A DNA stretch of 64,000 bases from Stenotrophomonas maltophilia (GTDB taxonomy: Bacteria; Pseudomonadota; Gammaproteobacteria; Xanthomonadales; Xanthomonadaceae), in assembly GCF_002205165.1 (NCBI RefSeq), contig NZ_NIVS01000043.1, positions 1 to 64,000 on the forward strand, read 5' to 3'. The notes under the pieces are model-generated. The model searched no databases. It worked only from the letters and a program-made list of their open reading frames with translations, and had not been told where the DNA came from. Numbering within the stretch: the first letter of the stretch is position 1; the number at the start of each line of letters is the position of its first letter. Shown piece after piece: positions 7,928 to 18,100 of this stretch. Made by a program: the position numbers and the translations under genes.

Positions 7928-10900
7928 TTACGCACCATGCGAAGCCAGCTGGCCCAGGCGCTGGACCGCGACCGAAACGGTCGGGTAGTCCAGGGTCTTC
8001 TGCTCGGCCAGCTCGGCCAGCATCGCCAGGGTGAAGCGCAGGCTGCTGTCATCGCGGCCCATCCAGGCGGCGACCTTGGCTTCGGCGCTGCTGCCCTTCA
8101 TCGACAGGACCTGGGCTGCCAGGTTGCGATGGTGGGCGGCCAGCTCGTCGCGCAGCACGCCACGGGCCACGGCGTGCCAGCGGCCGTTGACCTCCAGCGC
8201 GTCGATCTGCTCGAACAGCCACGGCAGCTGCAGGGCGTCGCCCAGGCGGAAGTGGACCTTGGAGACGTCCACCGGCTTGAGCTTCCGGGTCCGGGCCAGT
8301 TCGATGATGTCGAACGCCGGCTCCAGGAACTGCAGTTCCGAGAGCTGCTGCGACAACGCCGGCGGCAGGCCCTTGTCCTTCCACTCCTGCACGCTCGCCT
8401 CGTAGGCCGGGCGCTGCGAATCCGGCAGCACGCCCGAGGCGTCGCGGATGTCGTTGAACGCGGCCTGGTAGCGGTTGACGGCTTCGGTGATGCCCGGCAT
8501 GGCGCCCGGGCGCGACAGCAGCCAGCGCACGAACGAACGCTGCAGCTTCCAGATCACTTCCAGCGCGTCGATCTGCACCGACTCCGGCAGGGTGCCGTCG
8601 AGGGCGTCGATCTGTGCCCACAGGGCGCGTGCGTCCAGCGTTTCACGGCTGATCGTGTACGCCTTGGCAACCTCGGCCACGGTGCGGCCGGTGTCTTCCT
8701 GCATGCGCATCAGGAAGGTGGCGCCCATGCGGTTTATGGTCTGGTTGGTCACGGCCGTGGCGATGATTTCGCGCTTCAGGCGGTGACGCTCCATCGCATC
8801 GGCGTACTTCTTCTGCAGCGGCGTGGGGAAGTAGCGCTGCAGTTCCTTGGACAGGTACGGATCTTCGGGAATGTCCGATTCGAGCAGCTGCTGGAAGGCC
8901 ACCAGCTTGGAGTAGGACAACAGCACCGACAGTTCCGGACGGGTCAGACCCTGGCCACGCGCCTTGCGTGCGGACAGTTCCGCATCCGAGGGCAGGTACT
9001 CGATCTGGCGATCCAGCAGGCCCTGCTGTTCCAGCGTGCGGATGAAGTGCTGCTTGGAACCCAGGCGCTTGACCGCCATGCGTTCCATCAGGCTTAGCGC
9101 CTGGTTCTGACGGTAGTTGTCCATCAGCACCAGTGCGGCCACTTCGTCGGTCATCGAGGCCAGCAGCTTGTTGCGCTGTTCGACGGTCAACTTCTTGGCC
9201 CGCACTACATCGTTGAGCAGGATCTTGATGTTGACTTCGTGATCGGAGGTGTCCACACCGGCCGAGTTGTCGATGAAATCGGTGTTGAGCAGCACGCCGG
9301 CCTGGGCGGCTTCGATACGGCCCAGCTGGGTCATGCCCAGATTGCCGCCCTCGCCCACCACCTTGCAGCGCAGCTCGCCGCCATTGACGCGCAGCGCGTT
9401 GTTGGCACGGTCGCCGACATCGCTGTGCTGCTCGCTGGCCGCCTTGACGTAGGTGCCGATGCCGCCGTTCCACAGCAGATCGACCGGCGCCTTCAGGATC
9501 GCGCTCATCAGATCGTTCGGGGCCATCGACTTGATGCCCTCGTCCAACCCGAGCACGTCACGGACCTGCGGGGTGATCTCGATCGACTTCAGCGTACGCG
9601 GGTACACGCCGCCGCCCTTGCTGATCAGCTTGGCATCGTAATCGGCCCAGCTGGAGCGCGGCACGGTGAACAGACGCTCGCGCTCGACGAAGGTCGTGGC
9701 CGCATCCGGGTTCGGGTCCAGGAAGATGTGGCGGTGATCGAACGCGGCGACCAGGCGGATGTGGCGCGACAGCAGCATGCCGTTGCCGAACACGTCGCCG
9801 GACATGTCGCCCACGCCGACCGCGGTGAAGTCCTGGCTCTGGCTGTCACGGCCCAGCGCACGGAAGTGGCGCTTGACCGACTCCCACGCACCGCGTGCGG
9901 TGATGCCCATGCCCTTGTGGTCGTAACCGACCGAGCCACCGGAGGCGAACGCATCGCCCATCCAGAAGCCGTGCGCCACGGCCAGGCCGTTGGCGATGTC
10001 GGAGAAGGTCGCGGTGCCCTTGTCGGCCGCCACCACCAGGTACGGGTCGTCCATGTCGTGGCGGACCACGTCCACCGGCGGCACGATCTTGTTGTTGACG
10101 ATGTTGTCGGTGATGTCCAGCAGGCCCTGGATGAACAGCTTGTAGCAGGCCACGCCGTTGGCGAACAGCGCATCACGGTCACCATTGACCGGCGGCATCT
10201 TGGCGAAGAAGCCGCCCTTCGCGCCGACCGGCACGATCACGGTGTTCTTGACCATCTGTGCCTTGACCAGGCCCAGCACCTCGGTACGGAAGTCTTCGCG
10301 ACGGTCCGACCAGCGCAGGCCACCACGGGCCACGGCACCGAAACGCAGGTGGGTACCTTCCACGCGCGGGCCGTACACGAAGATTTCGCGGTACGGGCGC
10401 GGCTTGGGCAGGTCCGGCACCAGGGCCGAATCGAACTTGAAGCTGATGACGTGGCCCGGGCGGCCCTCGGCATCGGTCTGGTAGTAGCTGGTGCGCAGGG
10501 TCGCATCGATCACGCCCATGAAGCTGCGCAGGATGCGGTCTTCATCCAGGCTGGAGACGCGGTCCATCAGCTTCAGCAGCGCATCGCGCGCGGCGTCCAT
10601 CTGCACGGTACGGTCGCCCTTGCGTGCATCGACCACGGTCTTGAGCACTTTCAGGGTGGCTTCGTCACCGCCGGCGAGCACGTTCAGGTGTGCGCGCAGC
10701 TGTGCCTGGCCCTCGGCGATGGCGTCCTTGCTCTCGTTGCCGGTGGCCGGATCGAAGCGGGCTTCGAACAGTTCCACCAGCAGGCGGGCCAGCAGTGGGT
10801 AACGGGTGAAGGTGCCTTCCACATAGGCCTGCGAGAACGGCACGCCGGTCTGCAGCAGGTACTTGCAATAGCCACGCAGCATCGCCACCTGGCGCCAATG

Positions 10901-12904
10901 CAGGCCAGCGGCGAGCACAAGGCGGTTGAAGCCGTCGTTCTCGGCATCGCCGTGCCACACGCGGGCGAAGGTTTCGCCGAAGGCTTCATCGACGCTCGGC
11001 GCATCGATCGCACCGGCCACCGATTCCACTTCGAAGTCCTGCACGTAGACCGGCGCGTTGTCGACCGTCAAACGGTACGGACGCTCGGCGATCACGCGCA
11101 GACCCATGTTTTCCATCATCGGCAGCGCGTCGGACAGCGGGATGTCATCCAGCTGGCGATACAGCTTCAGGCGCAGGCCATCGCCGCCTTCGCGCTGCAC
11201 GGCCTGCAGGCTCAGGCGCAGATCGTCCGGGCCGGTCAGCGCATCAAGCTGGCTGACGTCGTTGGCGGCGATCTCGGTGCTGGAGTCTTCGATGTAACCG
11301 GCCGGCAGCGCCTTGCCGATACGCGCGGCGATGCGCAGGCCTTCGCTTTCACCATGACGGGCGACCAGCGCTTCGCGCAGATCGTCCTGCCAGTTGCGCA
11401 GCACCTGGGCCAGCTTCTGCTCCAGTTCGCTGGTATCCACTTCCAGGGTCTGGCCGGCCTTCGGGCGGACGATCAGATGCACCTGGGCCAGCGGCGATTC
11501 GCCGAGCACGACCGAGCTGTCCACGTACTCGCCCTGCAGGGCGTCCTTGAGCATGGCTTCGATGCGCAGGCGCACATCGGTGTTGAAACGTTCGCGCGGC
11601 AGGTACACCAGCGCGGAAATGAAACGGCTGTACTTGTCACGACGCAGGAACAGGCGGCTGCGCACGCGTTCCTGCAGGCCCAGCACGCCCATGGCGGTGC
11701 GGAACAGTTCGTCCTCGCTGGACTGGAACAGCTCTTCGCGCGGCAGGGTTTCCAGAATGTGGCGCAGGGCCTTGCCGCTGTGGCTGCTCGGCGCCAGGCC
11801 GGACTGACTCATCACGTATTCGTGGCGCTGGCGCACCAGCGGGATTTCCCACGGGCGGCGGTTGTAGGCGCTGGAGGTGAACAGGCCCAGGAAGCGCTGT
11901 TCGCCGATGATCTTGCCCTTGGCGTCGAATTCCAGAACGCCGATGTAATCCATGTAACCGGAGCGATGCACGCGCGAACGGGCATTGGTCTTGGTCAGGA
12001 TCAGCGCGTCCTTCAAGCCGGTGGTGGCATTGAGGCCCTGCGCGGCGAGGGTCTTGACCGGACGTGCGGCGGACTTGTCCTGCCCGCGCATCAGGCCCAG
12101 GCCGGTATCGTTCAACGGCGCCAGCACGTCTTCCTTGCCCTGCTTCTCGACGCGGTATTCGCGGTAGCCGAAGAAGGTGAAGTGGTTGTCGGCAGCCCAG
12201 CGCAGGAATTCCTGCGCTTCGGCGCGCGAGGCGGCATCGACGGGCAGCTGGCGGCTGCCGAGGTCGTCGGCCAGGCTCTGCGCCTTGGCACGCATGGCGT
12301 CCCAATCGCGGACGATGGCACGCACCTCGTCCAGGGCCTTGATGATCGCCTTCTCGACGTCGGCCATGGCTTCGGTCGGCTGACGGTCGATCTCCAGCAG
12401 CATCACCGATTCGGCGGTGCCGTCACTGACCGCGGTGAGCTTGCCGGCCTTGTCACGCGCGAAGCGGATCACCGGGTGACCCAGCACGTGCACGCCGATG
12501 CCATGTTCGGCCAGCGACATCGTCACGGTGTCGACCAGGAACGGCATATCGTCGTTGACGATCTGCAGCACCGTGTGCGGCGACTCCCACCCGTTGCTCT
12601 TGAGCGTCGGGTTGAACACGCGGACGTTGGCCTTGCCGGACTTGCGCACACGCGCAAACTCCAGCGTGTCCGCTGCCAGTGCGGCCCACTCTTCGGCGCT
12701 GTGGTGCGGGAACTCGTCCGCCTCCATGCGCTTGTAGAAGTCGGCGGCAAAAGCCACTGCCTCGGCCTGCCCGGCCGACGGGTAGCGCTTGCGCAAGGCC
12801 GTGTACACCGGCTCCAGCGAGAAGCCCACTGGCGAAACAGTCTGCGTATCGGCTGGTTTGGATTTATTTTTCACGGTCTTGGCTGCTGGTTTTTGCGGTT
12901 TCAT
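7928..12904 (-). CDS. gdhB: NAD-specific glutamate dehydrogenase, large (180-kDa class)
   Basis: This enzyme oxidatively deaminates glutamate to 2-oxoglutarate and ammonia with NAD. It is 1658 aa, typical of the 180-kDa GDH class in Xanthomonads and Pseudomonas. A long N-terminal region with ACT-like regulatory segments precedes the catalytic core. The core includes the VPVGAKGGFFAK motif (catalytic lysine in GAKGG), a GGLRWSDRREDFRTEVLGLVKAQ segment and the GEGGNLGMTQLGR dinucleotide-binding segment. A long C-terminal helical region follows. The N-terminus is Lys-rich and probably disordered. The product feeds the TCA cycle at 2-oxoglutarate. The symbol follows Pseudomonas usage and is tentative. 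The 1233-aa open frame on the other strand is a high-GC shadow. Confidence 0.95.
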   Translation of the reverse strand: MKPQKPAAKTVKNKSKPADTQTVSPVGFSLEPVYTALRKRYPSAGQAEAVAFAADFYKRMEADEFPHHSAEEWAALAADTLEFARVRKSGKANVRVFNPTLKSNGWESPHTVLQIVNDDMPFLVDTVTMSLAEHGIGVHVLGHPVIRFARDKAGKLTAVSDGTAESVMLLEIDRQPTEAMADVEKAIIKALDEVRAIVRDWDAMRAKAQSLADDLGSRQLPVDAASRAEAQEFLRWAADNHFTFFGYREYRVEKQGKEDVLAPLNDTGLGLMRGQDKSAARPVKTLAAQGLNATTGLKDALILTKTNARSRVHRSGYMDYIGVLEFDAKGKIIGEQRFLGLFTSSAYNRRPWEIPLVRQRHEYVMSQSGLAPSSHSGKALRHILETLPREELFQSSEDELFRTAMGVLGLQERVRSRLFLRRDKYSRFISALVYLPRERFNTDVRLRIEAMLKDALQGEYVDSSVVLGESPLAQVHLIVRPKAGQTLEVDTSELEQKLAQVLRNWQDDLREALVARHGESEGLRIAARIGKALPAGYIEDSSTEIAANDVSQLDALTGPDDLRLSLQAVQREGGDGLRLKLYRQLDDIPLSDALPMMENMGLRVIAERPYRLTVDNAPVYVQDFEVESVAGAIDAPSVDEAFGETFARVWHGDAENDGFNRLVLAAGLHWRQVAMLRGYCKYLLQTGVPFSQAYVEGTFTRYPLLARLLVELFEARFDPATGNESKDAIAEGQAQLRAHLNVLAGGDEATLKVLKTVVDARKGDRTVQMDAARDALLKLMDRVSSLDEDRILRSFMGVIDATLRTSYYQTDAEGRPGHVISFKFDSALVPDLPKPRPYREIFVYGPRVEGTHLRFGAVARGGLRWSDRREDFRTEVLGLVKAQMVKNTVIVPVGAKGGFFAKMPPVNGDRDALFANGVACYKLFIQGLLDITDNIVNNKIVPPVDVVRHDMDDPYLVVAADKGTATFSDIANGLAVAHGFWMGDAFASGGSVGYDHKGMGITARGAWESVKRHFRALGRDSQSQDFTAVGVGDMSGDVFGNGMLLSRHIRLVAAFDHRHIFLDPNPDAATTFVERERLFTVPRSSWADYDAKLISKGGGVYPRTLKSIEITPQVRDVLGLDEGIKSMAPNDLMSAILKAPVDLLWNGGIGTYVKAASEQHSDVGDRANNALRVNGGELRCKVVGEGGNLGMTQLGRIEAAQAGVLLNTDFIDNSAGVDTSDHEVNIKILLNDVVRAKKLTVEQRNKLLASMTDEVAALVLMDNYRQNQALSLMERMAVKRLGSKQHFIRTLEQQGLLDRQIEYLPSDAELSARKARGQGLTRPELSVLLSYSKLVAFQQLLESDIPEDPYLSKELQRYFPTPLQKKYADAMERHRLKREIIATAVTNQTINRMGATFLMRMQEDTGRTVAEVAKAYTISRETLDARALWAQIDALDGTLPESVQIDALEVIWKLQRSFVRWLLSRPGAMPGITEAVNRYQAAFNDIRDASGVLPDSQRPAYEASVQEWKDKGLPPALSQQLSELQFLEPAFDIIELARTRKLKPVDVSKVHFRLGDALQLPWLFEQIDALEVNGRWHAVARGVLRDELAAHHRNLAAQVLSMKGSSAEAKVAAWMGRDDSSLRFTLAMLAELAEQKTLDYPTVSVAVQRLGQLASHGA

Positions 12905-13147
12905 GGCAGAGCGGTGCGTGTTGCTCAGTTGGGAAAATGAAATTGTAGGCCTACCGCACAGAAATACCTTGCTGCAGGACGGAATAAGGTGATTCGGGTT
13001 GGGTCCCGTTTACATCGGCGATGTCAATTCGGCGAAGTACGGATCAACGCATCGGTGCTTCATCCGTCGCAGCATCGGCCGCTTCCGTTGCAACTTGACG
13101 TTGGTCATCAAACGGCACGGAAAGACAAGGCTTCTACAATTCTGAAC

Positions 13148-13163
13148 TGGACGGTATAGTCCA
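13148..13163 (+). promoter_or_regulatory. Probable TetR operator overlapping the -10 of the efflux operon
   Basis: The palindrome TGGAC-N6-GTCCA spans 13148-13163. It overlaps a good -10 hexamer, TATAGT (13155-13160), and lies just before the GTG start of the TetR gene. Binding there would block RNA polymerase, so this is the likely autoregulatory operator of the regulator-pump operon. The -35 is poor. Regulation is inferred from position and symmetry alone. Confidence 0.5.
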
Positions 13164-13167
13164 CCGC

Positions 13168-13827
13168 GTGACTCCCCCACCCCCCGCCGCCGGCACCATG
13201 GACGCGCGCGATCATCGCGTGTTCGATGCCGTGCGCGAACTGCTGGCCAGCCAGGGCATGCAATTGAGCATGGACGCGGTGGCCCAGCACGCTGGGTGCT
13301 CCAAGCAGACGCTCTACAGCCGCTATGGCAGCAAGCAGGAACTGCTGCGCCGGGTGATGCAGCGGCATGTCTGCCGCGCCACCGCCGGGCTGCGCTCACT
13401 GGACGGTGATGACCTGCGTGGCAGTCTGCTGCAGTTCGCCAACGACTACCTGGATCATTTCAATCAACCCCATGTGGTCCAGGCCCGAAGGCTGATCGCA
13501 ACAGAGTCCAGCCAGTTCCCCCAGGAAGCCCGTACCCTCTACCAGGACGGCGCCGGGGCGCTGGCACTTCACGTTTCTGAATGGCTTGCAACACGCTCCG
13601 CCCGAGGCCAATTGAGGCATGACGACCCGCACTTCATGGCTGAGCTGCTATTGAGCATGATCGCCGGCTTGGATTTCGAGAAACAGCGCTTCCATATCCC
13701 CCATCGCGCTGACGCCGCCGTGCGCCGCCGCTGGGCAGAATTCTCCGTCGACAGCTTCCTGCGCGCGTTCGCTGCGCCCGAAGCCGCCACGGCTTCGCAT
13801 TCAAACCAACACCGGAGCTTCTCCTGA
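13168..13827 (+). CDS. TetR-family regulator of an RND efflux operon
   Basis: This 219-aa repressor-type protein has an N-terminal TetR helix-turn-helix, with VFDAVRELLASQGMQLSMDAVAQHAGCSKQTLYSRYGSKQ-type order over residues about 17-60. The rest is a C-terminal ligand-binding domain with a helix near IATESSQFPQEA. It starts at GTG 13168; an ATG at 13198 is the alternative, and neither has a Shine-Dalgarno. The -10 lies so close that the GTG form would be translated from a leaderless or nearly leaderless mRNA. Its stop overlaps the ATG of the adaptor gene by one base. It probably controls the pump in cis. Confidence 0.88.
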   Translation: MTPPPPAAGTMDARDHRVFDAVRELLASQGMQLSMDAVAQHAGCSKQTLYSRYGSKQELLRRVMQRHVCRATAGLRSLDGDDLRGSLLQFANDYLDHFNQPHVVQARRLIATESSQFPQEARTLYQDGAGALALHVSEWLATRSARGQLRHDDPHFMAELLLSMIAGLDFEKQRFHIPHRADAAVRRRWAEFSVDSFLRAFAAPEAATASHSNQHRSFS

Positions 13828-15104
13828 TGATCGCCCCACTCCGCACCTTTGCCCTGACGTGCGCAGTCGCCCTCGCGTTGACCGCCTGCAAGAAGGAAGA
13901 GCAGCAGGCCCCGCCGCCTCCGGAAGTGGGCGTGATCGAGGCCAAGCCGCAGACGCTGCCGCTGCAGCGTGAGCTGGTCGGCCGCCTGTCGCCGTTCCGC
14001 AGTGCCGACGTCCGCGCCCGCGTGCCGGGTGTGCTGCTCAAGCGTGTCTATCAGGAAGGCTCGGATGTGAAGGAAGGCCAGGTGCTGTTCCTGATCGACC
14101 CGGCCCCCCTGCGTGCCGCGCTCAACGCCGCACAGGCCGAGCTGGCCTCGGCCCAGGCCACCGCCGCCAATGCCAAGGCCGCCGCCAACCGGGCCCGCTC
14201 GCTGGCACCGCAGGCCTACGTGTCCAAGTCCGACCTGGACGCCGCCGAAGCCACCGAACGCACCGCCGCTGCGGCCGTGCAGCAGGCCCAGGCCTCGCTG
14301 GCCAGCGCGAGGATCAACCTCGGCTATGCCGAAGTGCGCTCGCCGATCAGCGGCCGCGCCGGCAAGCAGCAGGTCACCGAAGGCGCCCTGGTCGGCCAGG
14401 GCGATGTGACCCTGCTGACCACCGTGGACCAGCTCGACCCGCTGTATGTGAACTTCTCGATGAGCGTGGACGAGCTGACCCAGATGCGCGCGGCCCAGGC
14501 CAAGGGCGCAGTGGCCCTGAGCGGGGACGGCAAGTCCACCGTGCAGGTGAAGCTGGCCGATGGCACGGTTTACGACCAGCCGGGCACGCTGGACTTCTCC
14601 TCGACCACGGTTGATCCGGCCACCGGCGCGGTCTCGCTGCGCGCGGTGCTGCCGAACCCGCAGCAGATCCTGCTGCCGGGCGCCTTCGTCAGCTTCCAGG
14701 CGACCCTGGGTGAGCGCAACAACGCCTACCTGGTCCCGCTGCAGGCGCTGCAGCGCGACACCACCGGCGGTTACGTGCTGGTGGTCGGCAAGGACGGCAA
14801 GGTCATCCGCAAGAACGTGAAGAGCGAAGGCCAGCAGGGCAGCAACTGGCTGGTCAGCGGCGGTCTGGATGCCGGCGATCAGGTGATCGTGGCCGGTGTG
14901 CAGAAGGTCAAGGAAGGCGAACCGGCCAAGGCCGCACCGTGGAACCCGGCTGCCGGCAACGGCAACGGCCAGGCCCCGGCGGGCGCGGCTCCGGCAGGCG
15001 CCGCTCCGGCCGCTGCCGCCAAGCCCGATGCTGCGGCCGCCCCGGCCGACCCCGCCGCCACGAAGTCCGACGCCGCTCCGGCTGCCGAACCGAACAAGCA
15101 ATAA
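13827..15104 (+). CDS. RND efflux periplasmic adaptor (MFP) lipoprotein
   Basis: This membrane-fusion subunit links the inner-membrane RND pump to an outer-membrane channel. It is 425 aa. The signal peptide ends in a lipobox with LTAC (Cys21), so it should be lipid-anchored. Then come the barrel-sandwich/lipoyl-like halves, an Ala-rich coiled-coil hairpin (residues about 95-160) and the beta-barrel domain. The last 50 residues are an Ala/Pro/Gly-rich low-complexity tail. It overlaps the TetR gene by one base and precedes the pump by 15 bp. TetR-adaptor-pump without a channel gene resembles Stenotrophomonas SmeGH, but I cannot prove orthology. Confidence 0.93.
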   Translation: MIAPLRTFALTCAVALALTACKKEEQQAPPPPEVGVIEAKPQTLPLQRELVGRLSPFRSADVRARVPGVLLKRVYQEGSDVKEGQVLFLIDPAPLRAALNAAQAELASAQATAANAKAAANRARSLAPQAYVSKSDLDAAEATERTAAAAVQQAQASLASARINLGYAEVRSPISGRAGKQQVTEGALVGQGDVTLLTTVDQLDPLYVNFSMSVDELTQMRAAQAKGAVALSGDGKSTVQVKLADGTVYDQPGTLDFSSTTVDPATGAVSLRAVLPNPQQILLPGAFVSFQATLGERNNAYLVPLQALQRDTTGGYVLVVGKDGKVIRKNVKSEGQQGSNWLVSGGLDAGDQVIVAGVQKVKEGEPAKAAPWNPAAGNGNGQAPAGAAPAGAAPAAAAKPDAAAAPADPAATKSDAAPAAEPNKQ

Positions 15105-15119
15105 CGGGAATCCTCCGTC

Positions 15120-18100
15120 ATGCCTAAATTTTTCATTGAACACCCGGTATTCGCCTGGGTGGTCGCGATCCTGATCTCGCTTGCGGGCGTGATTTCGATC
15201 CTGGGTCTGGGCGTGGAGTCCTACCCGAGCATCGCACCGCCCCAGGTGACGGTGAGCGCTACCTACCCCGGCGCCAGCGCCGACACCGCCGAAAAGTCGG
15301 TCACCCAGGTGATCGAGCAGCAGCTGACCGGTATCGATCACCTGCTGTACTTCAGCTCCTCTTCGGCCTCCAACGGCCGCGTCACCATCACCCTGACCTT
15401 CGAAACCGGCACCGATGCCGATATCGCCCAGGTCCAGGTGCAGAACAAGGTCTCGCTGGCGACCCCTCGCCTGCCGACCGAAGTGACCCAGCAGGGCGTG
15501 GTGGTGGCCAAGGCCAACGCCGGCTTCCTGATGGTGGTGGCCCTGCAGTCCGACAGCGCTTCGATCGACCGCGACGCGCTGAACGACATCGTCGGCTCGC
15601 GCGTGCTCGACCAGATCTCGCGTATCCCCGGCGTGGGCAGCACCCAGCAGTTCGGTTCCGAGTACGCCATGAACATCTGGCTCAACCCGGAAAAGATGCA
15701 GGGCTATGGCCTGTCGGCCACCCAGGTGCTGGCCGCGATCAAGGACCAGAACGTGCAGTTCGCCGCCGGTTCGCTGGGCTCGGATCCCTCGCCGGAAGGG
15801 CATTACTTCACCGCGACGGTCTCGGCCGAAGGCCGCTTCAGCTCGCCGGAAGAGTTCGAGAACATCATCCTGCGCGCCAATAGCGACGGCTCGCGCGTGC
15901 TGCTCAAGGACATCGCCCGGATCGCCTTCGGTGCGAACAACTACGGCTTTGATACCCAGTACAACGGCAAGCCGACCGGTGCCTTCGCGATCCAGCTGCT
16001 GCCGGGCGCCAACGCACTGAACGTGGCCAATGCGGTCACCGCCAAGATGGACGAACTGTCCCCGAGCTTCCCGGCCGGTGTCAGCTGGTTCTCGCCGTAC
16101 GACAGCACCACCTTCGTGAAGATCTCGATCGAGGAAGTGGTCAAGACCCTGATCGAAGCGGTCGTGCTGGTCTTCCTGGTGATGCTGATCTTCCTGCAGA
16201 ACTTCCGTGCCACGCTGATCCCGACCCTGGTCATCCCGGTCGCGCTGCTGGGCACGTTCCTGGGCATGAGCATCATCGGCTTCACCATCAACCAGCTGAC
16301 GCTGTTTGCGATGGTGCTGGCGATCGGCATCGTGGTCGATGACGCGATCGTGGTCATCGAGAACGTCGAACGCATCATGACCGAGGAGAAGCTGCCGCCC
16401 AAGGCCGCTACCCAGAAGGCCATGACCCAGATCACCGGCGCGGTGGTCGCCATCACCGTCGTGCTGGCCGCGGTGTTCATTCCGTCGGCCCTGCAGGGCG
16501 GCGCCGCCGGTGAGATCTACAAGCAGTTCGCGCTGACGATCGCCATCGCGATGGCCTTCTCGGCGTTCCTGGCACTGGGCTTCACCCCGGCGCTGTGCGC
16601 GACGTTCCTCAAGCCGACGCACAACGACAACCCGAACATCGTCTACCGCACCTTCAACAAGTACTACGACAAGGTCAGCAACACCTACGTGGGCCACATC
16701 ACCTCGGCGGTGAAGCATGCCCCGCGCTGGATGATCCTGTTCGTGGTGCTGACCGTTCTGTGCGGCTTCCTGTTCACGCGCATGCCGGGCAGCTTCCTGC
16801 CCGAAGAAGACCAGGGCTATGCGCTGGCGATCGTGCAGCTGCCGCCGGGCTCGACCAAGTCGCAGACCAACCACGCCTTCGCCCAGATGCGCGGCATCCT
16901 GGAAAAGCAGGATGGCTTCGAAGGCATGCTGCAGGTGGCCGGATTCAGCTTCGTCGGCTCGGGTGAAAACGTGGGCATGGGCTTCATCCGCCTCAAGCCC
17001 TGGGCGGACCGCGATATCACGGTGCCCGAGTTCATCAACAACATGAACGGTGCGTTCTTCGGCATCAAGGAAGCGCAGATCTTCGTGGTCAACCTGCCGA
17101 CCGTGCAGGGCCTGGGCCAGTTCGGCGGCTTCGACATGTGGCTGCAGGACCGTGGCGGCGTGGGCTATGACCAGTTGACGCAGGCCCGCAACATCCTGCT
17201 CGGCAAGGCGGCGCAGGAAAGCGACCTGCTGACCGGCGTGCGCCCGAACGGCTTGGAAAACGCCCCGCAGCTGCAGTTGCACGTGGACCGTGTGCAGGCG
17301 CAGACCATGGGCCTGTCGGTGTCGGACGTGTACAGCACCATCCAGCTGATGCTGGCCCCGGTGTACGTCAACGACTTCTTCTATGAAGGCCGCATCAAGC
17401 GCGTGACCCTGCAGGCCGATGGCCCGTACCGCACCGGTGCGGAGTCGTTGAACAGCTTCTACACGCCCAGCACGTTGCAGACCAATCCCGACGGCACGCA
17501 GGCGATGATTCCGCTGAGCACCGTGGTGAAGTCCGAATGGGTGTCCGCACCGCCGTCGCTGAGCCGCTACAACGGCTACTCGGCGGTCAACATCGTCGGT
17601 TCGCAGGCAGCCGGGCGCAGCTCGGGCGAGGCGATGCAGGCGATGGAGCGGATCGTCAACGACGACCTGCCGGCCGGCTTCGGCTATGACTGGTCGGGCA
17701 TGTCCTACCAGGAAATCCTGGCCGGCAACGCGGCGACGCTGCTGCTGGTGCTGTCCATCGTGGTGGTGTTCCTCTGCCTGGCCGCGTTGTATGAGAGCTG
17801 GTCGATCCCGGTGGCGGTGCTGCTGGTGGTGCCGCTGGGCGTCCTCGGCGCGCTGGCCTTCTCGCTGACACGTGGCCTGCCGAACGATCTGTACTTCAAG
17901 ATCGGCCTGATCACCGTGATCGGCCTGGCCGCGAAGAACGCGATCCTGATCGTGGAGTTCGCCGTGGAACAGCGGGCCGCGGGCAAGAACCTGCGCGAGG
18001 CGACCATCGAAGCCTCCCGCCTGCGTTTCCGCCCGATCCTGATGACCTCGTTCGCCTTCATCATGGGCGTGGTGCCGATGGCCATCTCCACCGGTGCCGG

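Noticed and set aside
9239-12940. 1233-aa open frame on the plus strand
   Set aside because: It lies fully antisense to the NAD-glutamate dehydrogenase gene and is rich in His, Gln, Arg and Val, as expected from the complement of GC-biased codons. It has no domain motif or ribosome site.
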